NCBI RefSeq assembly: GCF_003945595.2
Contig: NW_024104365.1
Location: 4,931,049-4,995,048, forward strand
Length of the DNA: 64,000 nt
Origin: Pipra filicauda
Lineage: Eukaryota; Chordata; Aves; Passeriformes; Pipridae
Direction: 5' to 3'
Part shown: positions 21,623 through 34,543 of the stretch, piece after piece
Position numbering within the stretch: position 1 is the stretch's first letter
How the letters are laid out: each line of letters begins with the position of its first letter
The notes under the pieces: model-generated
The model's database searches: none
The model's input: the letters and a program-made list of their open reading frames with translations, nothing else
Told to the model about the DNA's origin: nothing
Translations under genes and position numbers: made by a program

Positions 21623-23345
21623 CTTGGCCACAAGGACACACTGCTGGCTCATGGACAGCTTGTTGTCCACCAGGACCCCCAGGTCCTTCTCTGCAGAGCT
21701 GCTTTCCAGAAGGTCAGCACTTAGTCTGTACTGGTGTCTGAGGTTATACTATCCCAGGTGCAGGACCTTGTATTTGCCCTTGTTGAACTTCAGACAGTTC
21801 TCTGCCCATCTCTTCAATCTGTCGAGGTCCTTCTGAAGGGCTGCACAGCCCTCTGGGGTATCAGCCACTCCTCCCAGCTTTGTGTCAGTGAACTTGCTGA
21901 GGAAGCCTCTGCCCTTTCATCTGAGTCATTGATGAACAAGTTAAATACTGGACCCAGCACTGACCCTTGAGGGACACTGCTAGTAACAGGCCTCCAAGAA
22001 AACTCTCTGACACTGACCACTGTTATCAGTCCACCTCACCATCCACTCATCCAATCCACGCTTCCTGAGTTTATCCATGAGGGTCTTATGGGAGACAGTG
22101 TCAAACGCTTTGCTGAAATCAAGGTAGACAGCATCCACTGCTCTTCCCTCATCTACCCAGATTGTCATGCCATCAAAGAAGGCAATCAGGTTGGTCAAGC
22201 AAGATTTCCCCTCGGTGAATCCATGTTCACTACTCCTGATAACCTTCTTTTCCTCCACATGCTTAGAGATGACATCCATGATGAGCTATTCCATCACTTT
22301 TCCAGGGATGGAGGTGATGTTGACTGGCTTGTAGTTTTCTGGGTCCTTCCTTCACTTTGAAAACTGAAATGACATTGACTTTCCTCCAGTCCTCAAGCAC
22401 CTCTCCTGTTCTCCACGACTTTTCAAAAATGAGGGAGAGCAGCCTAGCAATAACATCTGCCAGCTCACTCAGCACTTGTGGGTGCATCTCATTGGGGCCC
22501 ATGGATTTGTCGGTGTCAAGTTTGCCTTCTTGATCTCTAACCCATCCTCCTTGACCAAGAGAAAGTCTTCCTTTTCTCCAGACTTTCTTTCTTGGCTTCA
22601 GGTGTCTGGGATTCCTGAGGGCTGGCCTTAGCAGTAGAGACTGAAGCAAAGAAGGCATTCAGTAACTACCTTCTCTGTGTCCTTTGTCACCAAGGCACCC
22701 ACCTCATTCAGCAGCAGGCCCATGTTTTCTCTGGTTTTCCTTTTGCTACTGATGTACTTGAAGAAGAAGCCCTTCTTGTTGTCCTTGATTACAAATGGAC
22801 CTTAGCCCTTCTCATCTCATCCCTTCATATTCTGACAACGTTCCTATATCCTTCCCAAGTGGCCTGTGCCTTTTTCCACATTCCATGAACTCCCTTTTTC
22901 TATTTGAGTTTTGCCAGTAGCTCCTTGCTCATCCATGCAGTTCTCTTGTCCCCTTTACTTGATTTCATACTCAATCTTGAGCTTGGAGAAAGTGATGCTT
23001 GAATACTAACCAGCTCTTTTGGACCTTCCTACCTTATAGTCCCCGTACCCATGGGATTCCTCCAAGTAGGTCCTTGAAGAGGCCCAAGCTAACTCTCCTG
23101 AAATCCAGGGTTGTAATCTTACTTACAGCTCTGCTTCTTCCACACAGGATTCTGAACTCCACTGTCTCATGGTCACTGCAAACAAGGCTACCCCCAACCT
23201 TCACATCCCCAGCCAGTCTTTCTTTCTTTGTTAGTATAAGGTCCAGCAGCACACCTCTCCTCATTGGCTTTTCCACCACCTGTGTCAAAAAGCTACTATC
23301 ACATTGCTCTGCAGGAATCTCCTGGGCCGGGCTGCAATGATCCTT
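21623..23345 (-). mobile_element. CR1 LINE, endonuclease/RT portion (right part of split copy), dead
   Basis: Minus-strand fragments read as CR1 ORF2. The endonuclease tail includes VCSDHETVEF (within 23034-23288). RT blocks include GFTEGKSCLTNLI and YLDFSKAFDTVSH (within 21980-22279), and RLKRWAENC lies near 21800. Frames are broken repeatedly. The catalytic FADD block reads F-T-D-T near 21890, so the copy cannot be active. It is truncated inside the endonuclease at about 23345. Together with 19803-20410 the original insert was about 2.3 kb. Confidence 0.92.
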
Positions 23346-25589
23346 CCACAGGAGGGATCGTACCCCATATCACTCAGTTAAACGTTGTCACTTAATCAGT
23401 AAGGTTGTTTCCTCACATCTCATAGGTAGGAAGAACACAATCATTTCAGAGGAGGTGGTGAGATGAATCCGTAATATGGAATAGTTGAAAACAACTATTC
23501 ATTATTTCAGGACTAGCAACCTGAATTAAGATTGAAGTATTTTAAAGAAAATTAAGACAAATTACTATTTGTTCAGAATATGTGTGGCTTATAAATATGA
23601 ATAGATATTTTTGACTCAGTATTTTAGATTGAAAAAATTATTAATCACAAAGAACTTGCAAGGGTGTGCAGCTCATCATGGAATAGCCAGTATTGGATGG
23701 GATGCTGAAAACAGATTTAGGTAGTGCATTAGTTCCATTCTAAACAAAGACTAATGGGTTTTGCTCTACAACCAAAATCTATTTGGCTTTCATGATGGTA
23801 GTAGCCAAACACTAAAACTAGTCACGTGCCAGTAACTACTCCTCCCAAGATAATGCATCCTTTCAAGAAAAATTTATTCCTACCTTCCAGATAGGGAATC
23901 TGAGGGGAAAAAGTGATTAGTGAATCAACTTATGAAAACCTTGCACAGAGGAGCTGCACTGTCTAATGTAACTGAGGCATCCCATAAAAACCATGAACAT
24001 TCAGAAAACATAGAAGGGATAATTTGTTTGCTGTGACCTTTCTCATGCACTGTGTCACATTTTGTCTCTTGAAGACATCGTTTACTAGCAGAGCAAATAA
24101 TTGGTGGGATGGTCTGGAGGAGGTGAGGACTGCTAGGATGGAGGGCACCAGGGGTCTCTAAGAAGGGGTCTGCAGCAGCTCAGCTGCATTCGGCCACCAG
24201 CAATACAGGTACCAGGTTCTCTGCACTTCCATGAGCGACACCGGGTTTGGTATTTGAGATGTTCACTCAATTTCCATGCAAGGATCAACTCTGGCCCAAA
24301 AACACATGGACTTGCTACTTCAGAAGTTTGCTAAACCAGACGAAGGACATGCAGAGGAATAGAAGTTTCCCACCAAACCAGCCTGCAAGCCCAGCTCAGC
24401 AGCATTTTGTGGGTAATCCTCCCCGGAAAAAGGAAAAGAGCTCATGTGCTATGGCCCAGAAGGGACTTGGCTTCTCTGGCAGGTCTGTGTACACACAGTG
24501 AACATGTAGGTGGAGAAAAAAGCAGGGGAGAGGGAAATAGAACAGAGACTTGTACATAAATAAAGTAACTAAGTGAACTTTATTTACCTGGAGCTGCTCC
24601 AGACTTATGACAGAAGTCTTTGGCTCATTACCACTGCCTGTGACGACATGCAAAGTTAATTAATATGGCAGATGTAGACCTAATGAGTTAATGGTACACA
24701 ATACATTGTAATGTCACTCCTGCCAAGATGTGGTTTTGTTTCTTTTATTTTTGCCGAAAACATAACTTGAGTTTGATTACTTCGACTGTTTTGTTTCCCA
24801 TTCATTTACTCTGATAACATTGTTATCTCTGTAGAGCCAGATTTACCTTGTCCACTTCCTCTTTATATCCATTCTCCATCATGACAACACCTTTGCTACT
24901 GTTTTATTCCACAGTTTTTTTCCCCCAGGGAATCTGAAGGAACTGTGCTTTGTTCAAAGCCTGGATTTAATAGGGAACCTCAGTTCTGGAAGTGCAGGGC
25001 TGTATGGAAACCATCCTTAGCTGACAGTAGCAAGGAGGTGTTAAAAATCTTGATTAGAGATGTGACCATCCCTTCCAGTCTTGAAAGGCTTTTGTGGGTC
25101 CAGCCTTCAATCTTAATCTTTGTACCACGTGTCACAGTCAAAAGCAGAGCACACACTGCGTTGTGCCTTTGCGATACCTCAGGCATGAGGCCAGGCTGAC
25201 AGAAACACACATAGTAATCCCAGTTTTGGTGCCGAGTTACTGTCAGACATTGAGCAATCCAACTCTGAGGCTGGGAAATTCTCCCTGCCAAGGAAGGGCA
25301 CTCCCACCAGGTATGTGGGGTAGACAAATAGGAGTGTTAGCATAAGTATTAAGGGCAGCTGGCAAGGGAAGTAGGGCAGAACGAAAGAGTTCCTGATTCA
25401 AAGCCTTTATGTATTCATTTCTACTACAGAGAAACACCTGTTTGTACCTTCGAAACATGTGATCATATTCAAGAAAAAAAGCTAACAACAAATGTATGGG
25501 TATCCTGCACCGAGCTTCAAGCCTTCCATTTAACTGGGTTAGTAAAAGCTTTTTTTATTCTGAATTATGTACCTCTGCTTTTCTTCACA
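23346..25589. other. intergenic, no gene recognised
   Basis: Unique-looking sequence. ORFs up to 115 codons overlap on opposite strands near 24980-25345, none with a recognisable product. Confidence 0.45.
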
Positions 25590-25985
25590 TTAGATTTGAA
25601 TTTGTCTGACACACCTTCTCTCACCCAAGGCAGTGCAAGGTTGGTGAATGTTGTTCAAAGCATACTGAAAGCACCCAAACATCTCTTCAGTAGTTTGTTT
25701 TCTTTGTACTTCCACATGGATATTCTTCTTCTGAAACTTCAGGTCAGTGTTGTGAGATCTTACCTTTTCAAGTGAACTTTTTAGTGTCTCGTTGCATTGT
25801 GTCTGCTGAAATTTCACTACTAGCATGTTTTCAGACAAGCTGTGCTCAGCCTTTTTCTCTTCAGGACAGCACATGAGAGTGTCAGCAGCACAGCAGCTGC
25901 TAGAGCTGGCTAAATTATCCTGCCAACTTATGCAACCAGCCCTACAACATGAATCATGTTGTTGACTGGACAACACAAGTGTCAT
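25590..25985 (-). CDS. unrecognised 131-codon ORF between SLC15A1 and DOCK9
   Basis: It opens with a Cys-rich segment (HDSCCRAGC, SSSSCCAAD, MCCPEEKK). From about residue 50 to 100 follows a charged, helix-like segment (LKSSLEKVRSHNTDLKFQKK, VQRKQTTEEMF) that could form a coiled coil. An internal AAAAG|GTAAGATC looks like a splice donor, so part may be an exon of a longer transcript. I do not recognise the family. It may be a lineage-specific gene, a decayed exon or chance. Confidence 0.2.
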   Translation of the reverse strand: MTLVLSSQQHDSCCRAGCISWQDNLASSSSCCAADTLMCCPEEKKAEHSLSENMLVVKFQQTQCNETLKSSLEKVRSHNTDLKFQKKNIHVEVQRKQTTEEMFGCFQYALNNIHQPCTALGERRCVRQIQI

Positions 25986-28159
25986 CTCTTGACCAATCTG
26001 TGTTTTGACTCAAGCAGATGTTAAAAGACCAGAGTTAAACTGACATGATATTTAGGAACTGATGTGTGATTTGTATTTAACTCGTGAAGACACTTAGAGG
26101 ATTATTTATAAGTATTGTACCACTCCTACCCTCCTCCCTGCCCCCCCTCCCCTCCATCCCACCCCAAATAAATCATCTTACAGTATTGGATGCTCACATT
26201 TTCAACCTTTGACTTCATACATTCTTTTTGGGGTGAGTTAGGCAGCACTGTTGTATAAAACGTACCTGACTTCAGATGACATTAATGTCCACAGTGGAAA
26301 TAACTCATTTTGAGTTCAGGTAACAGGATTACATCATATAATTTTCTGGAGATGCATTTTCCAGAGTTGAAATTCCACAACTGGAGATCAAGAGCTGGCA
26401 CTATATACCTATTGCAGCCCTGTTAGAAGTTTGCAGATGGGCTCATTCCTCCTGAAATAGATTTTCTTGTTACTTACACAGATATCCATATTTTCACCAT
26501 AGGATACAAAGCTTCCTTCTTTTCATTACCTATAGCTTTTCTGCATATCATTCAGATTGAAGTGAAAACTTTAGCAGCAGTATCTGACAGAATTTAAGGT
26601 GTAATCAGATTTCAATGGATTCATTTATCTCACTGCTCTCTTGTGAAGTCACTATAAAGTCAATTTTTGTGTTTGATCTCAGAAATCTTGGTCAGTGTTG
26701 TTGCTACTGAAAGACTGAAGCATCCAGGGCTCAATTGGATTAATTCACCTGTAACCCTAAGGGCTTCCCTGCTTCTCTACCTCTCTTTTTTTTTCCAGTA
26801 GCACCTCTAACCTTCTCTAGGTAGTCTACTTAATACTTGTCCAAATTAGAAAAAAGACATTACTATTGATCTATGCAGTTATATTCTTATTTTATTTGTT
26901 CTTGCCACTCTCCTGAGCAACTGATTCCCAGTAAGCACCAACACAATTCAATTACTTTGTTCTTTCAGCTTCTAAAAGAGGGATGGTCCCCTTACATTCT
27001 TACACTTGGAAAGCCCAGGATTTGTTATTACTTAGCAGGAAGTGTAAACAAATCCAATAGCCCAATCCATTTTCCCCTTAGGGGAGGGGGAGATTTTGAA
27101 AAGAAAGGAAATAATGAAAGAAACCCCAAACCCCAGCAACAGAAACTCAGCCAACACCAGCTTTTTCCTTCTTGCAAAGGCATCTGAGTAAAATGCATTC
27201 AGTACAAAGGTTACAATACAACAGTACATAAATTACCTAAAATTACATAACACATTTCATAAACTGAAACTGCAGCACATAAATAACCTAGTCCTACTTG
27301 TGAGCATAACATGCTGGGTCACTTGCTGCTTCCTTCAGCATAATGCATTTTTCAGGAAACTGTCTTTTGAGAGGAACCAGAGAGAGAAGGAGAATTCAAG
27401 AAGCATATTCCCATTAAACAATGTTGTTATACAGAATTACAGGGAACATACCTAATGACAAGGAAATAGTTTTTAAGGAAATCATTAAGAATTTTATCAG
27501 GAAGGTTAATAATTTTTCTAAAGATGAAGTGAACTGTGTTAATTTTAGGTCTTTCAGCAATTCTTTTTTTTTTTTTACTTGGGAACACAGTTGTTAGAGC
27601 CAGAGAGTATCAATAGCCTCTGCAGCCTCTTTATAGAGGCTTCTTGCTCAGGCTATTCTCATAGCTGGAATGTACCCACACATGTATTCTTCTAAGCATG
27701 TTATTCATATGTGTTGAAACATTGCCTTTGTCAGAAGCATCTCCTGGAGATCCCAACAACCAAATGAAAGAAAATTGACAATCTAGTTACAAAAATAAGA
27801 TTGTTTATGGCCTTTTAGCACTATCCTCATAAAAAATGTAGCATCGGCAACACAGAGATTTTAATTCTGTAATGAAAATGACTGCAATTTTGGTGCTGAA
27901 AGCTATCCTGCAAAGAGTGAGCAGAGACTCACTTTTTAGCAGCTCCAGACAGAAAACATTTATTTTCAGATGCTTTACAGAACCCTAATCCTTAGAGATA
28001 GGTTCTTTTCCACCAGTGAGACTTTTGACCTTGTTTCTCCCTCCTTCTCTCACGAAATTGAAAATCAAATTGCCACCTCTCAACTTTCTGCCTGAAATCC
28101 TTTTGCTGAGGAGAAGAATAAAGGGTATAACATGAGTGAGCTCTTGTAGTCTCCATTTA
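25986..28159. other. intergenic, no gene recognised
   Basis: AT-rich with a C-rich tract at 26125-26165. The short ORFs here (up to 104 codons near 26873-27187) show no recognisable motif. Confidence 0.45.
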
Positions 28160-28572
28160 GAACCATAGAATCTACTCATCTTTTTAAATACCTCCTGTGT
28201 TGAGGTGACTCAACCATTTCCCTGGGCAGCCTGTTCCAACATTTTACAGTCCTTCCTCTGAAGAAGTTTTTCTTAATATCCAATCTAAACCTCCCCTGGT
28301 GCAGCTTGAGAGCATTTCCTCTCATCCTATTGCTTGTTACCTGGAAGAAGATCCTGACCTCCACCTTGCTATAATCTCCTTTCTGGTAGTTGTAGAAAGT
28401 GAGCAGGTTCCCCCTGAGCCTCCTTTTCTCCAGGCTAAACAACATCAGTACCCTCCTTACATTTCAGACCCTTCATCAGCTCTGTTGCCCTTCTCTGGAC
28501 ACACTCCAGCACCTCCATGCCTTTTTTGTAGCAAGGGACCCAAAACTGAATACAGGATTCTTCTGGCAAGCA
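28160..28572 (-). mobile_element. CR1 LINE fragment
   Basis: Reverse-complement CR1 text: CCCTGGGCAGCCTGTTCCAA, TTCTTAATATCCAATCTAAA, CCTCCTTTTCTCCAGGCTAA and TTGCCCTTCTCTGGACACAC. The 3' tip has decayed. The minus-strand 89-codon frame here is part of it. Confidence 0.9.
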
Positions 28573-30056
28573 TGGCTGCTAGATATGGAAAAGGTAATTG
28601 CAAAACCCACCACTGTTTTTATAGGAGTTAAAAAAACTCCAACACCCAAGCAGTAAATATGATAATAAAGTTCCATCACTCATAATTCACTTACTGTCTT
28701 GGCATGGAAGAAATTAGAATAAAAAATAGCAAAAGCCAGACCATAGTATCCAATTATATCAAGCGTAAACACTGAATATAACCATGGCAGCAGTGTACAA
28801 TAGTTTTTGTTGCCACAGATGTCACATCTTGAGAATTATGATCATACTCTGCTAAAAAAGATATAGCTGAAGTTTCAGGAGACTTTGTAAGTTAAACACC
28901 TGCAGTTAGCTATTAAAAAAAAAAAGTTATTTAAAAAGTAATAGGCTGCCTAATCAAAGGTTGTATCTTGTTCCATTATATTGATAAAGGTTCAATTTTC
29001 ACTACTGTCTTAGCTGTCAAAGTTTGCAGAGTATATAATTATTTTTCCACTGCATATTTTTATATCTGAGCAAGTTTTACAGAAAGAGCTGTTATTAATC
29101 ATATGGTAACAGGGTGTTACAAAAACAAGGGTTCAGAATTTACAGCTTTGCTATTGATACACTAACATTTCAGTGAATAATCTAAGCTTTTCTGTCTGTA
29201 ACAATGAAACAGTTATGAACCTTTGCAGATATTAATCAGATTTTCATATGTAAAATTTTTACTTTACTCTAAAAAGGCTATATAATAGGATGATACCTTG
29301 CATTCAAAAATATCTGTCTGCTTATAATGAGATCATGAAGTTAGCACATTGTAAATCTTGTGATCCCCCTCATATACTACATGAAAATCTTTCTTTTAAA
29401 AGATTTCAAATTGCTCAGCCTATACAACAGATACACTATATATGCATAAAACATTTTCCATAACAGAAACAGTCCCTTCATGATGCAAAACCAGCGCAAT
29501 GATTCCCTATAATCTATGTTGAAAAGCAAAAGAAAAAAAAATAGAAGGCCATGCAAGCACAATTAATTACTCTATTTTTTTGTTGTTTGGAAAGTGATGC
29601 AGAACAGATTTGCCTGCAGTGTAGTGCTTTCTTCCATAAACAAGCAATTATATCTGGTCAAAGCAAAGCTGTTTAAAATACTCCTGACTAGTTATAGGTA
29701 AAAGCTATAAAAAAAAAGTAGTCTAAAATGGAAGGGCTCATTATCATGGAAAGGCCTTAAGACCCTTGATCATTTTCGTAATAGGCTGTAAAATCATCTT
29801 CCAGAGAACAAATATAGCATCAATTACTGAAATCGCTTGAACTAGAGTTGCTCAGTATCATTTGGTGTATCAGAAATTAATCCAGGCTTATCCCTTCAGA
29901 ACTGCTGAAGCTTCAGACAAAGCAAGTACTACAGTAGTGCCCACATTTATCTGTTTCAATACTGGAGTAAAACTCAAAAACTTTTAAGTTACATATTTGA
30001 ATTAGGCTTGTATATTGTTATTAGAAAGCAGTGCTTTATTAATACCAGTTTCTAAT
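28573..30056. other. intergenic, no gene recognised
   Basis: AT-rich sequence. I see no repeat family or ORF of interest. Confidence 0.45.
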
Positions 30057-30500
30057 ATCACAGAATCACAGAATCTGCCAAGTTGAAGGGACCCACCAGG
30101 ATCATTGAGTCCCGGTCCTGGCCCTGCACAGGACCATCCCCAAGAGTCACATCATGTGCCTGAGAGTATTGTCCAAATTCTTCTTGAACTCTGTCAGGCT
30201 TGGTGCTGTGACCACTTCCCTGGGGAGCCTCTTCCAGCACCCTCTTCACCCGCTGAGTGAAGAACCTTTTTCTAATATCCAACCTAAACCTCCCATGACA
30301 CACCTTCAGGCCATTCCTTTGGGCCCTGTTACTGTTCATCAAAGAGAAGAGATCAGTGCCTGCCCCTCCTCTTCTCCTCACAAAGAAGTTGTAACCACAA
30401 TGAGCTCTCCCCTCAGTCTCTTCTTCTCCAGGCTGAACAGGTCAAGTGCCCTCACCACTCCTCATGTGACTTCCCCTCAAGGCCCTTCACCATGCCAGTT
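30057..30500 (-). mobile_element. CR1 LINE 3' fragment
   Basis: It begins ATCACAGAATCACAGAATCTG and runs through CCATCCCCAAGAGTCACATC and CTAATATCCAACCTAAACCT to CAAGGCCCTTCACCATGCC. It is the same subfamily as 1495-2215 in the opposite orientation. Both keep a parallel open frame of more than 100 codons through this segment. Confidence 0.92.
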
Positions 30501-33500
30501 TCATTATGGTGCACATATCTAATAGCTTTGTACTTTGCTATTTTCTTTCTGATAAAATCATGTTGCTTATCTATTACCACCTCTCTATTACTTACTGGCA
30601 TGTCCCAATAAGAAGTATTCAAAGGTTCATTCAGTTTCATATTAAAAAAGATAATTTTTTTCTCTTTCTGAGAACATTTTTAAAAAAGGGATGAGAAATC
30701 ATGGTTAAAGAACAAAGTATCATCCTATTGCTCCCACACCCATTCATTTACAGTTCCTGGAGACAACGAGGAGTTCCTGCATCCTACTAAAACACTTCCT
30801 TTTCTTTCTATTATCAGATAATGTGACCTTCTAACAAGGCTTCTCAGCCATAATTTGTTTTGTTAATATTCACACTGAATTTTCCATTATGGTTCACTTG
30901 GTAACAGCTGATGCTCAGTATCTGCCTGGGACTTGAAATACTCCAGCCAGTAACCCTTGATGAGCTTCTCTGGAGCCCAACAAAACTTTACAGAAAAAAA
31001 GTGTTAAATTGCACTCAGCTGAGACCACAGATTTTTTTCATAGGGAAAATAATACCTACTACAGAAAAATCCCCAGTGTCTTCAGAAAGCTTGTGCAGAG
31101 ATGGATGCTGCTCCACCAAAGATCCTCAGTAACATCCCACCTTATCGGACGGGGTCATTAACGAGCAGGAAGACAGATCTTTGGTGCAAGATGTCCCTGT
31201 TAAGGATAGATTGAGATGAGATATTTAGGACACCACTGTAGCACATTGTAGCACAGTTCAAAATATTTATGGCTGGCTCACCTTAAACATGATGAGCTGA
31301 ACCATTACATGGGAAAGATGGTGTTCTCTCTGGTGCTGACAATGACTTTTTTCTGAGCATCAATGTTGCTGATGTGTGCTATGAGAGAGGAGCTGAACAC
31401 AGTTGAAGGACTTTGGCTATTTGCAGGGAAGATGACAACCATGCATATAAATTGCATACAATACACAGAAAAGGGATGGAACAATTAAGTGCAGGTTTTG
31501 GGCAGGAATTTGTAAACTTCAATAGCAATATAACACATCCTGCTAGGAAAAGAGGGAGATCTGTTTATGTCTAATTTACATATAGTGATAAAATTAGGAT
31601 AGAGGCAAGCTGATACATATTAGTCTTAATTGAAGGGAATATAAATCAATTAAAATATACAAGATAAATGGATTAAGAAAATGCAGTTGAAACAGGTCGA
31701 ATTGAAATGCTTTCTGTCAATTATTTACCTGACAAATATCTCCAGTGTAATTTAATCATATGTAAATGACTTGCAATTTGGTAAAAGGGGGAAAAAAAAG
31801 CCAAAATGAAAGACTTAGGAGCTCCAGGAGGACCAAAATTCAATAAACAGCTTTTACACTTAAAGAGGACAACAAAGGATACTGCAAATTTCTTCACATG
31901 CTTATTAATTGAAATTAACTTCATTTGCAATACAGCTCCAGTCAGATATCTGCTACTTGAGCAAGAACAAGTACAGCTGTAAGAACTTGTAGCTGTTCCC
32001 AGTGCCTCATCAAATGGCTAAATGAAGTTAGAACAGTTTTAAAATGACAAATCAGGACACAAGGCACATCATGTATGAAATTGAATTGAGGAATTCCAGG
32101 TTCTAAGAATTTTAACCCAGGGCCTTGTTTCCTTCGACAGGATTAGACAAAATTCAACTTTCATGCTGCATGGACCAAATGACTTATCTGCCTTGTAAAA
32201 GCTGATAGGTACCACCCAAAACTGAGATAAAGGAAGTTTCTCACTGCTACCTGAAAGGTGGAGGCAAAGAAAAAAACTCAAGTTCTAGACCATTCATGAG
32301 AGACATCGTTCTCTCAAATAAGCATCCCGGGCATTTTTTCACTTATGAGCATTTCAAGTAACTTCAAACACTAGAAGTATTAGCATATAATTGTCTGGAA
32401 ACTGCTTCACTAGTGCTTTTTGTACAAGCATCTGCTGTGATTAACAACTGGCTGAAATCTGGCTGCTGTACACAAGTTTTTTGGTAAGTACCAGCGTTCT
32501 GTCCCAAGCAAAGATCCAGTCAACACCACCACCATTTTCTAAAATTATCATGTTAGAGACTGCATGCATCTGTTTTTCCAGAATGCTGTTATAAAATAGC
32601 CATGAAACAGAACAGGTTAACAGTAAGTAACATTAGCTTAAGACAGCTAACAATTTCAGGATTTCAGGTTTTGGTTTTAGCATTTAGACCTAAGAGAGAC
32701 CGTTAGCTAATAGGTTCCACAGGTTACCCATATCTGAAATAAAGATGTAATTAAATAAACAGCATTGCCTTATTGTAAAAATTATCTGATAGAAGGTACC
32801 CAGACCTTTCAGCACCATTGATAGTGCTCAAGGTAGTTTTTAATAGGGATTAAGAATCTTATTTGAATTTCTACTCTGAATTTGCCTTGCTTCAGTATCC
32901 AATGTCTGTTACGTTTTCTTTAACCACACTAAAAAAACCTTGCAGCATCCTCTATTCACTTTGGCAAGACCGTTTTTGTATTGTATACTCCTCAAATTTC
33001 TACTTGGTAAGTTGAAACACTACCCCCAGATCTTCTACCGTATATTCCTTGAACTTGGATTTTTGTGACTCTTGTATTAATTCTTCAGTTCAGTGTTTTA
33101 AAACCTCATCCCCAGTGTCCACCCAGGAGCAGAGTGGTTTCACAATGGTTTCACAGGTGCTGCAGGACAAGGGGTAAAACCACCACAATACATTCTGTTT
33201 ACATCCACTTGCTGCATTAGTTCTCTTTATCACAGAACTACATTAGGAGTTTGTTTTGTTCGGAGCAGTTCAAATCAGAGAGATTCAACTTTGCTTTCAT
33301 GAAATTTAAAATTGGTAGGTTTTTTAAGTTAGTTTCTGGAATAGCAGTGAAAATGTTGAGTAGTACCACTATGACACCAATATATTTGGGAAGTCTCGTA
33401 GAAAGCAACTCCATTTGATTTTCCAGCAATGGTCTCCAAAACCATTTGTCAGGCTGCACTTGAGCATCTGGACACATGCTCCATTACAATGGCCCACTCA

Positions 33501-33964
33501 TACCATACTGCTCCAGGGAGCCAAAACTGAGACATTAAGAATGGTCTGAACGAAATAAAAGTGGAAATTATTTATGTGAAACCATGAGCAGCAGTAGAGT
33601 TTGAAGGAACAGCATGGACTGATAACCAAGGATAAAACTAACAGCAATTAAATGAGTAAACGCTCAGGAATGTGCTGTTTACATCAAGACCAGGAGGCCT
33701 GAGCTCTGATAAGGCCACTGTAGGATGACTTGTCAGCAGAAGACCTGAGGTCTGATAGCAGGAGGATGGCAGCAGGGTTCCAGCACAGCATGTATCACTC
33801 CACTGCTTGTTACCCCAGCAGGAAAAAAAGACCATAAAGTTACTGAAATGAGGAAACACAAACAGATAGCAACCCTCCCTATGGTTTATGGGTGATGAGG
33901 TAAGCAAGGTTATGAAGGAACATCACATTATACTAGCTGAAGGATATAAATACCTGTGTGGCTC
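30501..33964. other. intergenic, no gene recognised
   Basis: AT-rich sequence with scattered short ORFs of 60-89 codons and no recognisable motif or repeat. Confidence 0.45.
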
Positions 33965-34543
33965 TGTGGTTTAACCCTGGCTGGAAGCTCAGCCCCACAC
34001 AGGCACTTCTTCATCCCCCTCCCAATTGGATGGGTGAGAGAATTGGAAGGGTAAAAGTGCAGTAACTTGTGGGTTGAGATAGTTTAACAAATAAACAAAA
34101 AAGCCAAACCAAACACCCTAAAAAAAAAAAAAAAAAAAGCAAAGATAAAAATGCCCCAAACCAACAAAAGTGCTGCCAAAAGCCTAATTGCTCATCAGTG
34201 ACAGATGTCCAGCCAGTCCCCAAGCAACTGCTGCCCTGGCCAACTTCCCTCCCCTTCAGTTTTCCTGCTGAGCTCAATGCCATATGGTATGGGATAACCC
34301 TGTGGTCAGTTAGGGCCAGCTGTCCTGGCTGTGTCCTCTCCCAAATCCTTGTGCATCCCCAGCTTCCTCTCTGGTGGAGTGGGGTGAGAGGCAGATAAGG
34401 CCTTGACTCTGTGTAAGCCCTGCTCAGCAATAACAAAAAACATCCCCAAGTTATCAACATTGTTTTCAGCACAAATCCAAAGCACAGTCCCATACCAGCT
34501 ACTATGAAGAAAATCTAACTCTAGCCCAACCAAAACCAGCACA
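33965..34543 (-). mobile_element. avian ERVL-type solo LTR
   Basis: On the plus strand it runs from TGTGGTTTAACCCTGG to CAAAACCAGCACA, which is the reverse complement of the common bird ERVL-type LTR, so the element is on the minus strand. It contains the GGTCAGTTAGGGCCAGCTGT and GCTGTGTCCTCTCCCAAATC blocks shared with 39083-39592. An A18 tract (34120-34138) has expanded inside it. No clear target duplication is left, and no PBS or polypurine tract adjoins it. Confidence 0.82.

Noticed and set aside
24980..25345. Overlapping 115- and 84-codon ORFs on opposite strands
   Set aside because: Neither frame shows a domain, signal or splice context, and opposite-strand openness suggests chance.
34011..34493. 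160-codon minus-strand ORF
   Set aside because: It lies entirely inside the solo LTR and is interrupted in meaning by the expanded A tract (poly-Phe in translation). No protein family is visible.
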